A stretch of DNA of 64,000 nt from Casuarina equisetifolia. Taxonomy: Eukaryota > Streptophyta > Magnoliopsida > Fagales > Casuarinaceae. This document shows, piece after piece, positions 12,241-24,858 of this stretch. Under the pieces are notes generated by a model. The model made no database searches. It was not told where the DNA came from and saw only the letters and a program-made list of their open reading frames with translations. The number at the start of each line of letters is the position of its first letter. Position 1 is the first letter of the stretch. The stretch spans positions 10,375,172 to 10,439,171 of the forward strand of contig CM052354.1 of assembly GCA_028551475.1 (NCBI GenBank), read 5' to 3'. A program made the position numbers and the translations under genes.

Positions 12241-15200
12241 AGATTAGCCACTTATTATGTGCCAATTACCTTTCCTTTCGTCCTCGTCACTGCATATTTT
12301 ATTTCAAGACATATTTTTCATTTAATTTCATGTGCATGTATAGCTGGGAATAATCTGCGCCTTTCGAGGCACCGACAAAAATTAGTGGGTTATCCACTTT
12401 TTCATATGTGTCCAAATTGAGTAAATCTCTCTTTTGACCCTAAAATATTCCAATCCTTTCAACACCCACGCCAATAGTCTTGTCATTGTAACACCTTGCA
12501 GTTCGTGGTCTCAGAAATAATTAAACATCTCATCACTACAACGTGTACGGTTATTAGTTCGTTCATCAACGCCTCTTTTTTTTTCTTTCTTGTGCAAAGT
12601 AGATTTTATTTTAAACCCAATGTGTACTTAATACATGAGAAATATTAAAAATGAAAGTTTTATGTTAATAATATACAAATTCGAAGTAATATAAAAATAT
12701 AAACTTTCTGTCCGACTTAGAAACTAAGTTTTGGTTAAATTTTACATTTTCTAATACTTACTATTTCCTAGTTTTATTGATATAATAAAATTTATCATTG
12801 TACCGTTTATATTTCTTAAAATAAAGCTTACTACTTTATTGAAGTTTATTCTTACTTTCAATTTGGTAATCATGACAAATAAACATATAAAAAAGTAGAA
12901 GACATGATATCCGATTCCGTGTGGAATTTGGTCCGATTCCACAAATAGAAAGTGATGTTGTCATTACAAATAAGTAAATAAATAGATTTGGCCTTAAAAG
13001 TCAATTGCATAATTCACCCAACATAACAAATACTTCAAGCAGCTACGTTGTTGCCGGCACTACGCAATTATATATGACCTTAAAAGTCATAAAGTAAGAA
13101 TTGTTCCTCTGTAGACCCTCGTCTCAAAACCCAGCACCAATTTAGATCAATTACTCCTAGTTTCATCTTGCATCATAAACTTTGTAGTTTAAACGTAAAC
13201 ATCCAAGAAATACAGTACACCAATCAAGATGTTAAAAATGCTATAAATTTGTTTCGTATTATTTAAATTCTCTTACTAGAATAAATATAAATCTCATAAT
13301 TTTTTTCAATATAATATCATAATTTAAGCTTAAATATAAACCTCACATTTCCTATAATTTTTGTCCATCTCCTAGTCTTATCACTAATGAACGAGTCATC
13401 TTATATGGTCAATATGTGTTTTATGCTATCCAATATTATTAATTTTTCAACTTAATATTCTTTTACATTTTCATTTTATTAATAATTAAACCTGAGAGAG
13501 AAATTAAATCAAATTAAACAAGTCAACTGCCTAATTCACCTAAAACAATAACAATAAGAAAATATCTTACTCATTTTGTAAGATCATACAGAAGCTCAAT
13601 GATGAACTTTGTTCAAACTAAGCTCCACAGGGAAGTAGCACGAGTTGACTAAAATGATTAAGCATTTAAGATTTATAGACATAGTCGTCTTTAGTGCTGT
13701 TTTTCAAAACAAAGTACTTCCCTGGCTATTCTGGGCTATAAAAAGCAAAGTCAGGAATTAGCAGTTTTGATTCAGTACGCTTGGAGGCTAATAAAAAGGT
13801 GGTCTGCACCACCATTTTTATCCAATGAATCTGACAGCTTAAAAGTGAGAATTAGTGAAACAAAAATAAGACCCATGGCCACAATACAATCCATATGTAG
13901 AACATCTTAAAATTCATGAATTGGCAGACTTCTAAATCAATGAAATAAACTTCTTATTTTCATCCTTTTCTTTTTTTAAAAAAAAAAATTAGGGGGAGAA
14001 GGGAGGGAAAAAGGAGGAGGGGGGGGGAGGGGGGGTGGGCTTGAACCCAGTTGCTCTGCTGGAAATGCCCCTGGGAGACACCAAGGACTTGTGCTAAAAA
14101 TCAACTTCTTCTTTGCCTGCACTATTCTCTCCTGATGCAGAAAACTTTTCCAGGACCTTGAACCTGTTGAATTGTATGCTCCCTAATTCCTTGAATTTTA
14201 TCCTTGTCATTGGACAAAAAGGTTGACCTGAATTTTGTTCCTAGTTTGTGGCAGTACCAGTGACAGCAATCTTTGCATTGTAGATGGACCAATGGATATT
14301 ATAATAAATCACAAATGATAAGATCCATCGCCAGAAGTACAACTCATATCTAGAAATTCCAAACTCTAATAAATAAGGCTGACTCCTAAAATCAATCCAA
14401 ACTAACATAAACATTTCCTTCCTTTCTGCATCAGAAGCCAAAGCCCACTGGCAGTCAAGAATACTCATGAGGAATGTCATAACTATTCCTGAAGAGTTCT
14501 AGACACCAAGATAAAAAGACCATGGTTTGGGTACCAACTAAGACAGTTAACTTATGAAAATTACTAAAGAAAATATAATAAATAAATAATCACCAAATTT
14601 ATAGTTGGCTGCATTTCACTTACCCAATTTTGCATAGTGTCTAACTATGTGAACGTGTCATGATGTTGGCAATAGATGCCTTAAGCACAGAGGAGAGAAT
14701 AAAAAGTCATCTTCTCCCATTAACAGCATCACACCATACGAAACACCAAGCTCTTATATCACCCATTAAGGATATTATGATTTGCATTTCCAAAAATAAC
14801 CTATTATCTGTGCAGTGAAGGGATAAGAGCGTAAAATAAAGAGTCATGTAACCATTAAGAAAGAAAGAAGAAAAAACAACCTACGTCAGAGAACATTTAC
14901 ACCAGATCACTCTTATTTTTCATTCTATTTGCAGTTCATATTGCATCACTGAGAATAGATTCTCCAACATGTTTCATATTGAAAGACTACATAACAGAAA
15001 ATGAAGTTTTGCATTTAACCATAATGGTGTTTGATTTTCTGTTTCTATAGGGGTGAGGCCGGTAAATCTATTTCCACTCAAATCAAAATCATTTGGAGTA
15101 AGGCTAAGACCAAATCTGGCTGTGAGGTAGACACTTAAATTGATAAGGAGCTCAGAAATGAGAAGCAAGATTGAACCTACTCTTTTCCTTTTCTCGCACT

Positions 15201-15474
15201 TCCTCCCTCCCTCTTTCCTCCTCCTCGTGAAGTCTCTCTATTGCTTTCATTTCTGTGTGCCATAGAAGAATGTACTATCTGAAGAAAGAGTTACAGACCG
15301 TTTCATCACCAAAGGGAAATCTCAAACATTCCAATAGTCTGATTTCCTTGTTTAGTTGGCGAGAGGAGATTGCACTTTCCCTCTCTCAAAGAGGTTTTTG
15401 CAGTTAAAATTAAGAATGCAAGAGGGTACAACAGCATAGAATTCAAAACAACCAGAAAAGGGCAATGGCGTATT
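12241..15474. other. No gene seen
   Basis: Long AT-rich stretch with short unrecognised open frames, including one of 79 codons at 14241-14480 on the minus strand that resembles nothing I know. I looked here for later ClpP4 exons, because the exon at 15993-16447 reads toward this region, and found none. A G-rich tract lies at about 13990-14040. Confidence 0.5.
13990..14040 (+). repeat. G-rich low-complexity tract
   Basis: Runs of three to nine G separated by one to three A or T, following a T/A-rich run. The layout meets the usual pattern for a G-quadruplex. It is followed by GGCTTGAACCCAG, which resembles the B-box side of tRNA-derived repeats, but I cannot delimit a SINE. Confidence 0.6.
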
Positions 15475-15740
15475 TGTTGGTTAACACATATCAATCAATG
15501 TGATGGTTTCTCAAGGAATGAGAAGCTAAAGTTCCAAATTCCGTGCCAAGGATGTTCAAATTGATGCCCTCAACATGCCCTTGAAGCTTTGTTAAGGTGT
15601 CTACAGGAATCAGGCGGGTGCATTGGGTGGAGGTGGGTTTTAAGTTCAAAAAATCGCCCATCATCAGAGATCTCAGGAAGATTATCTCGACTATAAAGGG
15701 AATAATTTGCCTAAAACAAATACAATGGTTTATTGCAACA
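15475..15740. repeat. Segment repeated at 26265-26480
   Basis: The block from ATATCAATCAATGTGATGGT to the region near 15740 aligns with 26265-26480, with a deletion in the latter. In both places it lies 3' of the ClpP4 first exon (minus strand), so it belongs to the duplicated unit. I do not recognise coding sequence in it. Confidence 0.7.
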
Positions 15741-15992
15741 TCATTTCTCCATTAACTAGGTATAAGCAGAGACTATGATCAACATTGATCAAGAGCGAAT
15801 TTAAACGGTCAAAGTTCGTCACTCACTTAATCGACTAAAAGGAAAAAAGAGCATCTTTAGCACAGAAGCATTCCTCTGTGAATTCACCCACTTACCATTT
15901 CATCTAATCTAACGAGACGAACTAATTCATTTTCTAGGGGCGATCAAATGGAAATTGATAGAAGAAAATATTTTTTTTCTTTTTCCTTTTAC

Positions 15993-16447
15993 CTCAAAGC
16001 GCCGCCAGGGGAATTGATAAAAAGCCGGATGTCCTTAGTGTGGTCCTGAGCATCCAAGAGCAGCAACTGACTGATGATAGCGTCCGCAACGAAGTCATCG
16101 ATGCTGCTCCCCAAGAACACGATCCTCTCCCTGAGCAAAAGCCCCATGGCATCGGCCTCGGCGCCTCTCATGGCGGTCGCGGGAGTCTGCGGAGGCCCAT
16201 TAGAGACTCCGAAAGTGAGACGCGCCTGCTCTCGTTGCTGGGTTTCGAAGCCCAAACCAAGGGCAAGAGATTTAGGAGGTCTGGAAGCGGCTGTATGGAG
16301 AGAACTGCGAATGAAGGTCCTGGAGTTGCAGGGTTTTGGGGGCATGAATGAGAAGAATTGGTGGGAGGGTTTGGAACGGGATAGAAAGTGAGGGCATGGT
16401 AGCGAAGAAGATGAAGAAGAAGAGGATGAGAGTGAGAGCAAATCCAT
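15993..16447 (-). CDS. CLPP4: Plastid ClpP4-like protease subunit, first exon only
   Basis: ClpP4 is a proteolytic subunit of the stromal Clp protease. From ATG at 16447 the exon encodes a Ser/Pro-rich plastid transit peptide ([10 protein letters not shown] onward), then the mature start [17 protein letters not shown], the FLGSSIDD stretch and the conserved INSPGG loop that forms the oxyanion side of ClpP. It ends at AG|GTAAAA on the minus strand (15993/15992), a good splice donor in phase 2. Later exons carrying the catalytic Ser and His were not found downstream to 8900, so either a long intron or loss of the rest is possible. An alternative is a stranded exon copy. The residues are free of stops and look selected, unlike the other copies. 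Confidence 0.75.
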
Positions 16448-18725
16448 GGCGTTGTCCGAGAGAGTGAAAGCGAAACCCCCAACTGCGAGAGGAAAGCGAG
16501 ATGAGTTTCGAAACGACTTTAAGATTATCAATCCATTTTCTTGGTGCGTACGTGCGAAGTAAGGTTATTTATGTCGTTAAATTTATATGCAATTATCAAA
16601 AATAAAAAAATAGTTTAATTAAAAAATAAAAAATAAAAAAGATTATATTCTGTCAAATTTTTGTTAAAAAAGTTAGGCAACTATTATGTGCACATCGTTC
16701 TATTTCATATTTAGTATTTTAACATAATTTATCAGACCAATTTTATAATCTATAACATTTCAACTTATTTTATACTTGTAATATGATTCTAATATTAAGA
16801 ATTACTAAAAAAATTAGTTATGAAGATTGATTATTGCCACAATCATATAGACTTAACTCTTACTATTAAGTCACACGTGTAATATAAGAGCTTGAAAAAA
16901 TAGTTTGTAAAGAGGATTATATTGTTTATAAATTATATTTTATAATTTCTAATATAACATAAGAGTACAAGTTTTAGTACCTCTTCACTCATAAACAAAA
17001 ATATTTACCAAAAAAGTGTTTTATGTAAGAAATAAATTCAAAATCTAATTCAAAAACTAGTTAGAATATTTTTTATATTTAAATACTATACAGTAAACAA
17101 TTATTACCTTACAAGATTTTTATCTTCAATATTTCAATATTTCCTTGTATCTTGGGCCCAAGGCTGATGGATTGAAATAGATGCTTTTATGCGTTAAAAG
17201 TTGAATGAAAGTTGAAGGGAATCAACCTAGCACTAATATTATGTTAAAAATATATTCAAAGTCTAATTCAACAGGCTAGTTTATGAATTAAGAGGTCTTC
17301 CTTTATACTTAAATACAATCTAATGATTACCATATGTAGTTATAATAATGATGTATCCATGAATAAAGTTACAAAGAAATCTAAATGATTTTGAAGAAGA
17401 ACTGCAAAACCTTTATCACCGATACCTTAATAAAGGCCGTCGGGCCTATTGCAAAGATGGTTGTAGAGGTTCTCCCAATCTCCACTATTATCCCAAGGAG
17501 GAGACTTGGGTTGGTAGGTCTCGGAGCTAGTCTTTTCTACTCAATGACAAGTAACACCTACCTCTTTTATGATGCAAAATATTATTGAAAGGATTATTTA
17601 ACTAGATTAAGGAAGCCAAATTTTTTGAATGAGGGCGAAACTAACTAAAATTAAACTAACCTTTGTCTGTTAAGTGACAATAAAGAAAACTTCATTGTCT
17701 TCTAAAGTCAAGCACTTGGCCAACAAGCAAGAAAGCAGAGAGAGAAAGAGAGAAAGAAATTGGAAGAAAACAAGCTGGATAGTGTTGGTTGTATGAATCT
17801 CAATTGTTTTGCATATTGCTTTATTTCTTCTCTCCTTACTTGAGTACATTTAAGGCCTAAGGGACATGTTTAGGACAATAATTTGGCCCTAAACACTAGT
17901 TGGATGTGTGGAAAATGGGGGAAAGAATCACAAAATCCCAAATATGCAGAGACGATAATTACCATATGCTGGCCAATGTTATTATTATAGCCCAAATTGT
18001 GTTTAGGTCGTTTAAATGGCAAGTCCAAATGTCTAGAATAGGAAGCTTTTTAGTCCCCATTAAACTTACCTGCAGTGACAACCCTGGATTTCGTTTACTT
18101 TTAGTAAGGTACCAATTATGCAGTTAGAGTGGACATAGTTTCCCAAAAAAACAAAAAATATATATTGACAGAAGCATATTTCATACTTTTGTTACCACCA
18201 TTGAACTTTACTTCCATACGATAGTAGGGTCTTGTTGTTTTTGTTCATTTACTTCAAAAGTCATTCATCTGCACAGGTTTCTTGCCTGTGCGTCATGGCT
18301 TAGGGAGGACAGGACTATTGAGGGGTCTAATTCCTGTTGGAGTCGAAACTTGTACCTAATGTGACCTCTTGAGGCATCTTGCTATTCCCCTTTATGTATG
18401 TTTTCTTGAATTATTGCTGTTTCATTAGGAGTTAATAAGGATCATTGAAAAATAAATAAACAATAGGTAAATAGAAAGTATGTTTACATATGCTTGCAAT
18501 ATATGTAAATTGACAGTACCATTTCGTATTAGCCTTAGCCAAGTAAGATTGATTTTAACTCAATAGTAAAAACTTATCAAGAAAGAGGTCCTTTTTTGGT
18601 TCTTCTTGCCATGTAAGATGCGCTAAGACATTTTTCTTCTTTTTTTTTTTTCCCTATGTTTCTACAAGTTCAAGGGTTAATCCTTTCGATTATAGAAGCA
18701 GTAGAAAACTCTTCTTTTATGTTTC
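16448..18725. other. ClpP4 5' flank, then no gene seen
   Basis: The first 250 bases match the flank of the other ClpP4 copies and are the likely promoter side. The rest is very AT-rich with short unrecognised open frames. Two 70-base stretches near 17030 and 17240 resemble each other (both contain TCTAATTCAA). The target site TTCTT of copia-2 lies at 18726-18730. Confidence 0.5.
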
Positions 18726-18730
18726 TTCTT

Positions 18731-18964
18731 TGTTGGAGATACGCATGTATATTTTCCAATATTGGGCCAATATTCCTTTCCATATTATACGGTCCTCTTT
18801 AGGTATTATTTATGTAATTAGGAACGTGAATATTCTTTGTATTATTTCTTTATTTGGTCCGTTTCCTTATTATAAAAGGAACGTGTCTTGTACATCTTTT
18901 CTGAAGAAATTAATACACAACTTTCCCAAACTCCCACGCTTTCGTTTATCCTTAGTTTGTGACA
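18731..18964 (+). repeat. Copia-2 5' LTR (234 bp)
   Basis: TGTTGGAGAT to GTGACA. A TATAAAA box lies at 18871-18877, leaving the last 90 bases for the transcribed R-U5 part. The near-palindrome CCAATATTGGGCCAATATT lies about 30 bases from the start. Confidence 0.95.
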
Positions 18965-18978
18965 TGGTATCACGAGCC
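18965..18978 (+). promoter_or_regulatory. Copia-2 primer-binding site
   Basis: TGGTATCACGAGCC directly follows the 5' LTR. It matches the initiator tRNA-Met primer site (TGGTATCAGAGC) apart from one inserted base. Confidence 0.8.
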
Positions 18979-19145
18979 TAGGTTATTTTTTGCTTCCGCC
19001 TCTCCTTTTCTTTCTCCGCTGATTTCTACTGCCTTTCCCCTGCTCTCCTCCTTTTTTGCTCTAACCTGCAAAAAAAAACATTAGCACTCCGGTGTAGCAA
19101 TCAGTACTCAACAATTTTTTTTTCAACCACAGCCCTTACCTCATT

Positions 19146-21080
19146 ATGCCGAAGTCCACCAAGCCCCTTACCTCCGATCCCGACGCTCCTGAGATCGAGG
19201 ATATCACTGACCACGATGATATTCTCCTCTCCGGTGTCTCTGGGGTGTCTCTGGGCACCTCTACTAGCACCCTCTCGGCCTCTGCCCCTCCACCAGATAT
19301 TCCCACCAATCCTCACTGGGCACCCTCTGTTAGTTAGCCCGTTCCTTGGGCCCCTTATTACCTCCCTAGCACTGGGCCTTCTCTGACTCCGCCTCTCCCT
19401 GGCCCCACCCATATCACCACCCCGTCCACTCTTCCCTCTGTTGGTCCCGGGCCTGACCCAGCCTCGGGGCCCAACATCTCTAGACCAGGTTGGTCTCTCA
19501 TGGGCCAAGCTCCTCTCTCGGGTCCCATCGATGGATCCGCTTTTTCGGGTCCAGGTAGCAATCCCTACCTAGCTCCCATTTTTTCCCATTTTTTGGGTTC
19601 CGCCGACGGTTCGGGTTTGGGTTCGGGCACCAAATCCTACCTGTTCCCCTACCCGTATGTCGTTCCCCATTCCGCCGCAGCCAGAAATCACATCGAACTT
19701 GGAGATCCCCTCTACACCGCCGTCTCCGACGGCCCAGAGCTTCGTTTGGTGGCTCAACATCTCACTGGCGCCGACAGCTACCCCGTCTGGTCTCGCGAAA
19801 TTCGTCGCGCCCTTCTCATGAAGGACAAAGATGGATTTCTGGATGGATTGGTGCCTCTCCCGGATGATTCCCGCCTTGCTCGACAGTGGCAGAAGTGCAC
19901 CCAATTGGTTCGCACCTGGATTGGGAACACGATCTCGCCGGATGTCGCCGCTGGGCTTCCACCGACCGAAGACGCTTAGATCTTATGGGACCACCTCCAT
20001 GAGATGTATGGCCGCACAGATCGAGTGTGTCTTTTTCAGATCAATCGTTCTCTGATTGATCTTAAACAGGGGAATCTCTCTGTTTCGGTGATTTTTAATC
20101 GCTTCGCTGCCTTATGCAACGAACGCGATCAAGCCGAAGAGAAACTTGAAGCCCCCGATTCAACGTTGCGTCAATACCAGAAAATCAAAGAAAATAATCG
20201 GGTTATTCATTTTTTATTGCTCCTCAATGAAACTTACAGTGGATTTCGCTCGCAGATCCTTGCTATGGAGCCTTCTCCTTCGTTGCGACGCCTTTTTCAT
20301 CTCGCGCTCCAGGAAGAGAATCATCAACTGGCCTCCTCTGAATATCTCCGCGTCGGCGATTCGGTCATTCTGACCGCTCACGCTTCGGCTGCTCAGCGCG
20401 CTCTCGTGTCTCAAGGGTCTGGGGGATGGAGCGTTCATTCGGCTCTCGGGACAAATGAGACCGAACGCCTCCAACCCCTCCAACCTACTTACGGGACGGA
20501 CGGCCACGATGCAAAGGGCGCATCGGATGACTCTCCTATCTTTGACACCTTGATCTCATCTGACGGCTTCCAGCGCGCGACCACTGCACCCGCGGTCAGC
20601 CAATCCAATAGTGGGCGTTTCTCTTCCAATTTACGCCGATCCAACGGCCCAAATGGCTCCCGCGGACGTCCAAATAATTTATATTGTGATTATTGCAAAC
20701 ACACTAATCATACTCAGGACCGGTGCTGGAAATTACATGGAAAACCCTCTGATAAAGATAAATTTGCGAGAAATGCGACCTTTAATGCAATTTCTACTTC
20801 AGATGGGTCCAATTCTCTGCTTCAAAATTCTGAAGGGTCTAGTTCTATGCTCACAGATGGCCAACTTCAACAAATTATGCAAGCCTTCCACCAACATGGA
20901 ACTCCTGACAAACTTGCCAGTTTTGCAGGTACTTCCTTTTGTTTTTCCAGTTTTTTATCTCGACTGCATGGATTATTGATTCAGGAGCCAGTGATCACAT
21001 CATTTGCGATAAAAAATATTTTTCTAAAATTTATTCTCCTCATCCATCCATGTTTGTTCGCCTTCCAAATGGCAATATGA
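19146..21080 (+). pseudogene. Copia-2 gag (two nonsense codons)
   Basis: The frame from ATG 19146 begins with an acidic/Ser-Pro-rich leader, then the copia gag core (LTGADSYPVWSREIRRALL, about 19750-19820) and the retrotran_gag-like region to about 20340. A CCHC zinc knuckle, CDYCKHTNHTQDRC, lies at about 20684-20725. TAG at 19335 and TAG at 19977 (probably from TGG, Trp) interrupt it. The frame stays open to 21080, overlapping the protease frame by about 140 bases. The frame change to pol is -1 and falls at a TTTTTTA heptamer. Confidence 0.9.
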
Positions 21081-24000
21081 CTTCCGTCACTGACATTGGT
21101 GATGTTCAACTTAGCCATTCTCTGACCCTCACAAGTGTCCTTTTTGTTCCTGATTTTCATTTCAATCTCATTTCCGTTTCCAAACTTTGCCACCACAATA
21201 ATTGTCGTCTCATCCTTGATTCCAACTTGTGCTCTTTTCAGGCCCGTTCGACTGGCAAACTGATGGGCTTGGGTAGCGTCTATCAAGGCCTTTATTTTTG
21301 GGTTTCAATTAGTTCTACTTTATTTCCTTGTAATCCTCCCATTGCGAACACCTTTTGTAATGCCAATTTTTGGAATAATAATAATACTTTCCTTTTGCAT
21401 CAACGGTTGGGTCATAGTGCCTCTTTTCCTCACCCCAAATGTCCTATTTGCCCCCTAGCTAAACAGTCCCTCCAACCATTTCCTTCTAGCACATCCCACG
21501 CTACTTCCCTTTTTTCTCTCATTCACCTTGACATTTGGGGTCCCTATCACACCCCCCACCGTGATGGATCCCCTTTTTTTCTCACCCTTGTAGATGATTT
21601 CTCCCATGCTACTTGGGTTTTCCTCATGCAATCCAAAACATAAGTTTTATCTCATCTTACCCGTTTCTTCACCCTCATTGCCACCCAATTCCACACTTCT
21701 GTCCAACGTGTTCGCACTGACAATGCCCGTGATTTTTTCAACCATGCTTGTTCCTCCTTTTTCTCCTCTCATGGCATCCTTCATGAAAGCTCTTGCACTT
21801 ACACCCCTCAACAAAATGGGGTTGTTGAGCACAAACACCGTCACCTTCTCGAGGTTGCTCGAGCTCTCAAATACCAAGCCTCCATTCCCGATCTTTTCTG
21901 GGGCGATTGTGTGATCATTACTGCCTACCTAATCAATCGCATGCCGTCTCGGATACTCACTGGTAAGACTCCTTTTAATCTTCTCTTTGGAAAGCCTCCT
22001 GACACGGCTCATCTTCGTGTCTTTGGTTGTCTCTGTTTTGCTACCACTGTTGGCCCTCGGGACAAACTCAGTCCCCGTGCCACGCGTTGCATCTTTATGG
22101 GGTATCCCCCTTTACAGAAGGGCTATTGTGTCTACGATCCCTCCACTGGCCATTTCTTTATTAGCAGAGACGTTACCTTTCATGAGGATCTTTTTCCCTT
22201 TGCCTCTTCATCTCCTTCGGATGGCCCATCAAACTCCTTTTTCGGCTCTCGGCCTTTCTTCTTTAAGGATGATGTTTCGAGACCTTTGATCTTACCCCCT
22301 CCCGCCCCTCCCTGTTCCCACTCTCCCACACCTCCCACATGTCCCTCTCCTCCTCACCCTCCCCGTTCCTCTACCCCTGACCCTCCTGCTCCTTCCCCAT
22401 CCCCTCCCACCACCCCTCCCACCCTACCCCCCGATTCCCCCATTTCCGATGATTCCTTGGCCATTGTTCCTTACCAACCTCCTTTATCCCCACTTCCCTC
22501 CTCACCTCCTCTTGTTCCCCGTCGCTCTGGTCGTCCCACCCGCCCCCCTACTTGGCCAAAGGACTACCTATGTTCCTCTGTCGATTCTACTAGCACTCAT
22601 TACCCCCTTTCCCATTACCTCAACCTTGATTGCCTCTCTCCTGCTCATCTCTGTTGCATTAGCCGCATCTCCGCAGACGTGGAACCTTATTATTATCATC
22701 AGGCTGCTAAAGATCCCAAATGGCAACAGGCCATGGTGGATGAACTTCGTGCTCTTGCTGATAATCGCACTTGGGATCTGGTCCCTCGGCCTTCTCATCG
22801 TCGACCTATTGGCTACAAATGGGTCTATAAGATCAAATATAAAGCCGATGGCTCTATTGAACGTTACAAGGCCCGTCTCGTGGCCAAAGGTTACACCCAA
22901 CAAGAAGGTTTTGACTACTAGGATACTTTCTCTCCTGTTGCTAAAGAAGGCACTGTTCGTACCTTCCTGGCCATTGCTGCTTTTCGTGACTGGTCTCTCC
23001 ATCAGATGGATGTCCACAATGCCTTTCTTCATGGTGATTTGGATGAGGAAATTTATATGGAACTTCCTCTGGGATTGCGCAGACAGGGGGAGTCTCAGGT
23101 TTGTCATCTTCGCAAATCCCTTTATAGCCTTAAACAAGCCTCTCGGCAATGGTATGCCAAGTTTACCTCAGCACTCACATCTGCCCATTTTCGCCAATCA
23201 CATCATGATTATGCCCTCTTTACATGGCAAAAAGGTACCTCCTCCATCTATTTATTGATTTATGTTGATGATATCCTGATCATGGGCAATGACATCCCTG
23301 CCATTGAACGCTTCAAGCAGTTTTTACACTCCACCTTTCGTATTAAGGATTTGGGACCTCCCAAGTATTATCTAGGCATTGAAATTGCCCGTTCTGAAAA
23401 AGGTATTTGTCTTAGCCAACGTAAGTTTGTTTTGGAGATCATCTCAGACGCTGGCCTATCTGGATGCAAACCTGCCGTTATTCCCTTTGAACAGAATTTG
23501 AACCTCATAACTCCTGAATATGATGTTGGCATTTCTCCACTAGATGTGGATCCTCCCCTTAAGGATCCTTCCAGCTATCAGAGATTGGTTGGAAAATTTA
23601 TTTATCTTATGATGACGCAACCTGATATCTGCTATGCCGTCCAGATTCTCAGTCAATTCATGCATCAACCCAAACAGTCTCACATGAATGCAACCTTGAA
23701 AGTTGTAAAATATTTGAAGGGATGTCCAGGTTTGGGAATTTTACTCTCTAGAAATTGCAACATGGAAATGACCGCATACTGTGACACGAATTATGCCACT
23801 TGCCCTATGAGTCGACGTTCGACTACTGGTTTTTGTGTCAAGCTTGGCAATTCTTTATTATCTTGGAAAACGAAGAAGCAAAGCACTGTTTCATTATCAT
23901 CTGCTGAATCTGAATATCGAGCCATGGCTAAAACCACTTGTGAAGTTATTTGGTTAAGAGGTCTACTTCGTGACTTTGGAGTTCACCTGAAGGGACCCAC

Positions 24001-24259
24001 TCTTCTATTCTGTGACAACGATGCCGCTCTTAAACTTGCGGCAAATCCTATGGTTCATGAAAGGACGAAACACATTGAAGTTGATTGTCACTTTACACAA
24101 GATAAGATACAAGAAGGAGTCATCAGAACCAGAGAAATTCGAACCACAGAGCAACCCGCTGATATTTTTACCAAAGCACTTTGTCAGAGACAACATGCAT
24201 ATCTACTGAGCAAGCTTGGTGTGTTTGATGTTTACAAATCACCTAAACCACCAGCTTGA
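20939..24259 (+). pseudogene. Copia-2 pol (PR-IN-RT-RH, two nonsense codons)
   Basis: Retropepsin with an intact DSG (WIIDSGASDH, about 20970). GAG-pre-integrase and the integrase HHCC finger lie at about 21390-21460 (HQRLGHS, CPICP). The integrase core follows (HLDIWGP, VRTDNARDFF, NGVVEHKHRH). A Pro-rich linker (about 22290-22460) precedes reverse transcriptase (about 22720-23560) with YVDDIL near 23260. RNase H covers about 23760-24200 (AYCDTNYATCP, AESEYRAMA). TAA at about 21641 and TAG at about 22919 interrupt an otherwise single frame that ends at 24259. Confidence 0.93.
20951..20957 (+). promoter_or_regulatory. Candidate -1 frameshift site at the copia-2 gag-pol junction
   Basis: TTTTTTA is placed as T-TTT-TTA relative to the gag frame (codons at 20949, 20952, 20955), the canonical -1 slippery arrangement. 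Slipping back one base gives the frame that reads into WIIDSGASDH about 10 codons later. I see no obvious strong stem just downstream. Loss of one T from a longer run would look the same. Confidence 0.4.
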
Positions 24260-24266
24260 GGGGGAG
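24258..24266 (+). promoter_or_regulatory. Copia-2 polypurine tract
   Basis: GAGGGGGAG immediately precedes the 3' LTR and overlaps the pol stop codon TGA. Confidence 0.9.
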
Positions 24267-24500
24267 TGTTGGAGATACGCATGTATATTTTTCAATATTG
24301 GGCCAATATTCCTTTCCATATTATATGGTCCTCTTTAGCTATTATTTATGTAATTAGGAGCGTGAATATTCTTTGTATTATTTCTTTATTTGGTCCGTTT
24401 CCTTATTATAAAAGGAACGTGTCTTGTACATCTTTTCTAAAGAAATTAATACACAACTTTCCCAAACTCCCACGCTTTCATTTATCCTTAGTTTGTGACA
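24267..24500 (+). repeat. Copia-2 3' LTR (234 bp)
   Basis: Same length as the 5' LTR with six differences. Its TATAAAA box is at 24407-24413. It is followed by the target duplication TTCTT. Confidence 0.95.
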
Positions 24501-24858
24501 TTCTTTAGCCTCACTAGCAAAGGTTTTCTGGTTGATAGAAAGTCAAATTCCCCAAATCATATCCCTGTTATTACTGGGCAGAATTGCCTAATTTAGAAGG
24601 AATATGTCCTTTGTTTATCTACAGCTCCTACTTAACATAATTTTAAAATCTCAGCACTGCTTCCATCTTCGATTCTTAGTTCCATTCTATATATATGTGT
24701 TACTTTCAATCAGAACTTGGAAAAGAAGATGGAGAAGTGTTCGTGAAGTTAATTTGTAAAACCAAAACATATATGCAATACAAAAGTACCCCTGCATCAT
24801 GCTTTCAAGTTACAATCACGTCCACGAGTGGAATTGTAATCTAACTACTAGAACTAAC

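Larger units (their letters stand above)
18731..24500 (+). mobile_element. Copia-2: full-length Ty1/copia retrotransposon
   Basis: A 5,770-bp element with two 234-bp LTRs, a primer-binding site, gag, pol and a polypurine tract, flanked by the 5-bp target duplication TTCTT (18726-18730 and 24501-24505). The LTRs differ at 6 of 234 positions by eye (about 2.6%), five of them transitions, so insertion is fairly recent. Gag has nonsense codons at 19335 and 19977 and pol at about 21641 and 22919, so it is not autonomous as it stands. Confidence 0.97.

Noticed and set aside
8900..15990. Expected later exons of ClpP4 downstream of the first exon
   Set aside because: I searched the minus strand for the conserved ATMAIYD and ASTASIILG regions and saw nothing similar.
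19101..19904. Minus-strand open frames of 111-135 codons
   Set aside because: They are opposite copia-2 gag, which has the expected gag motifs in its own frame. The antisense products are low-complexity.
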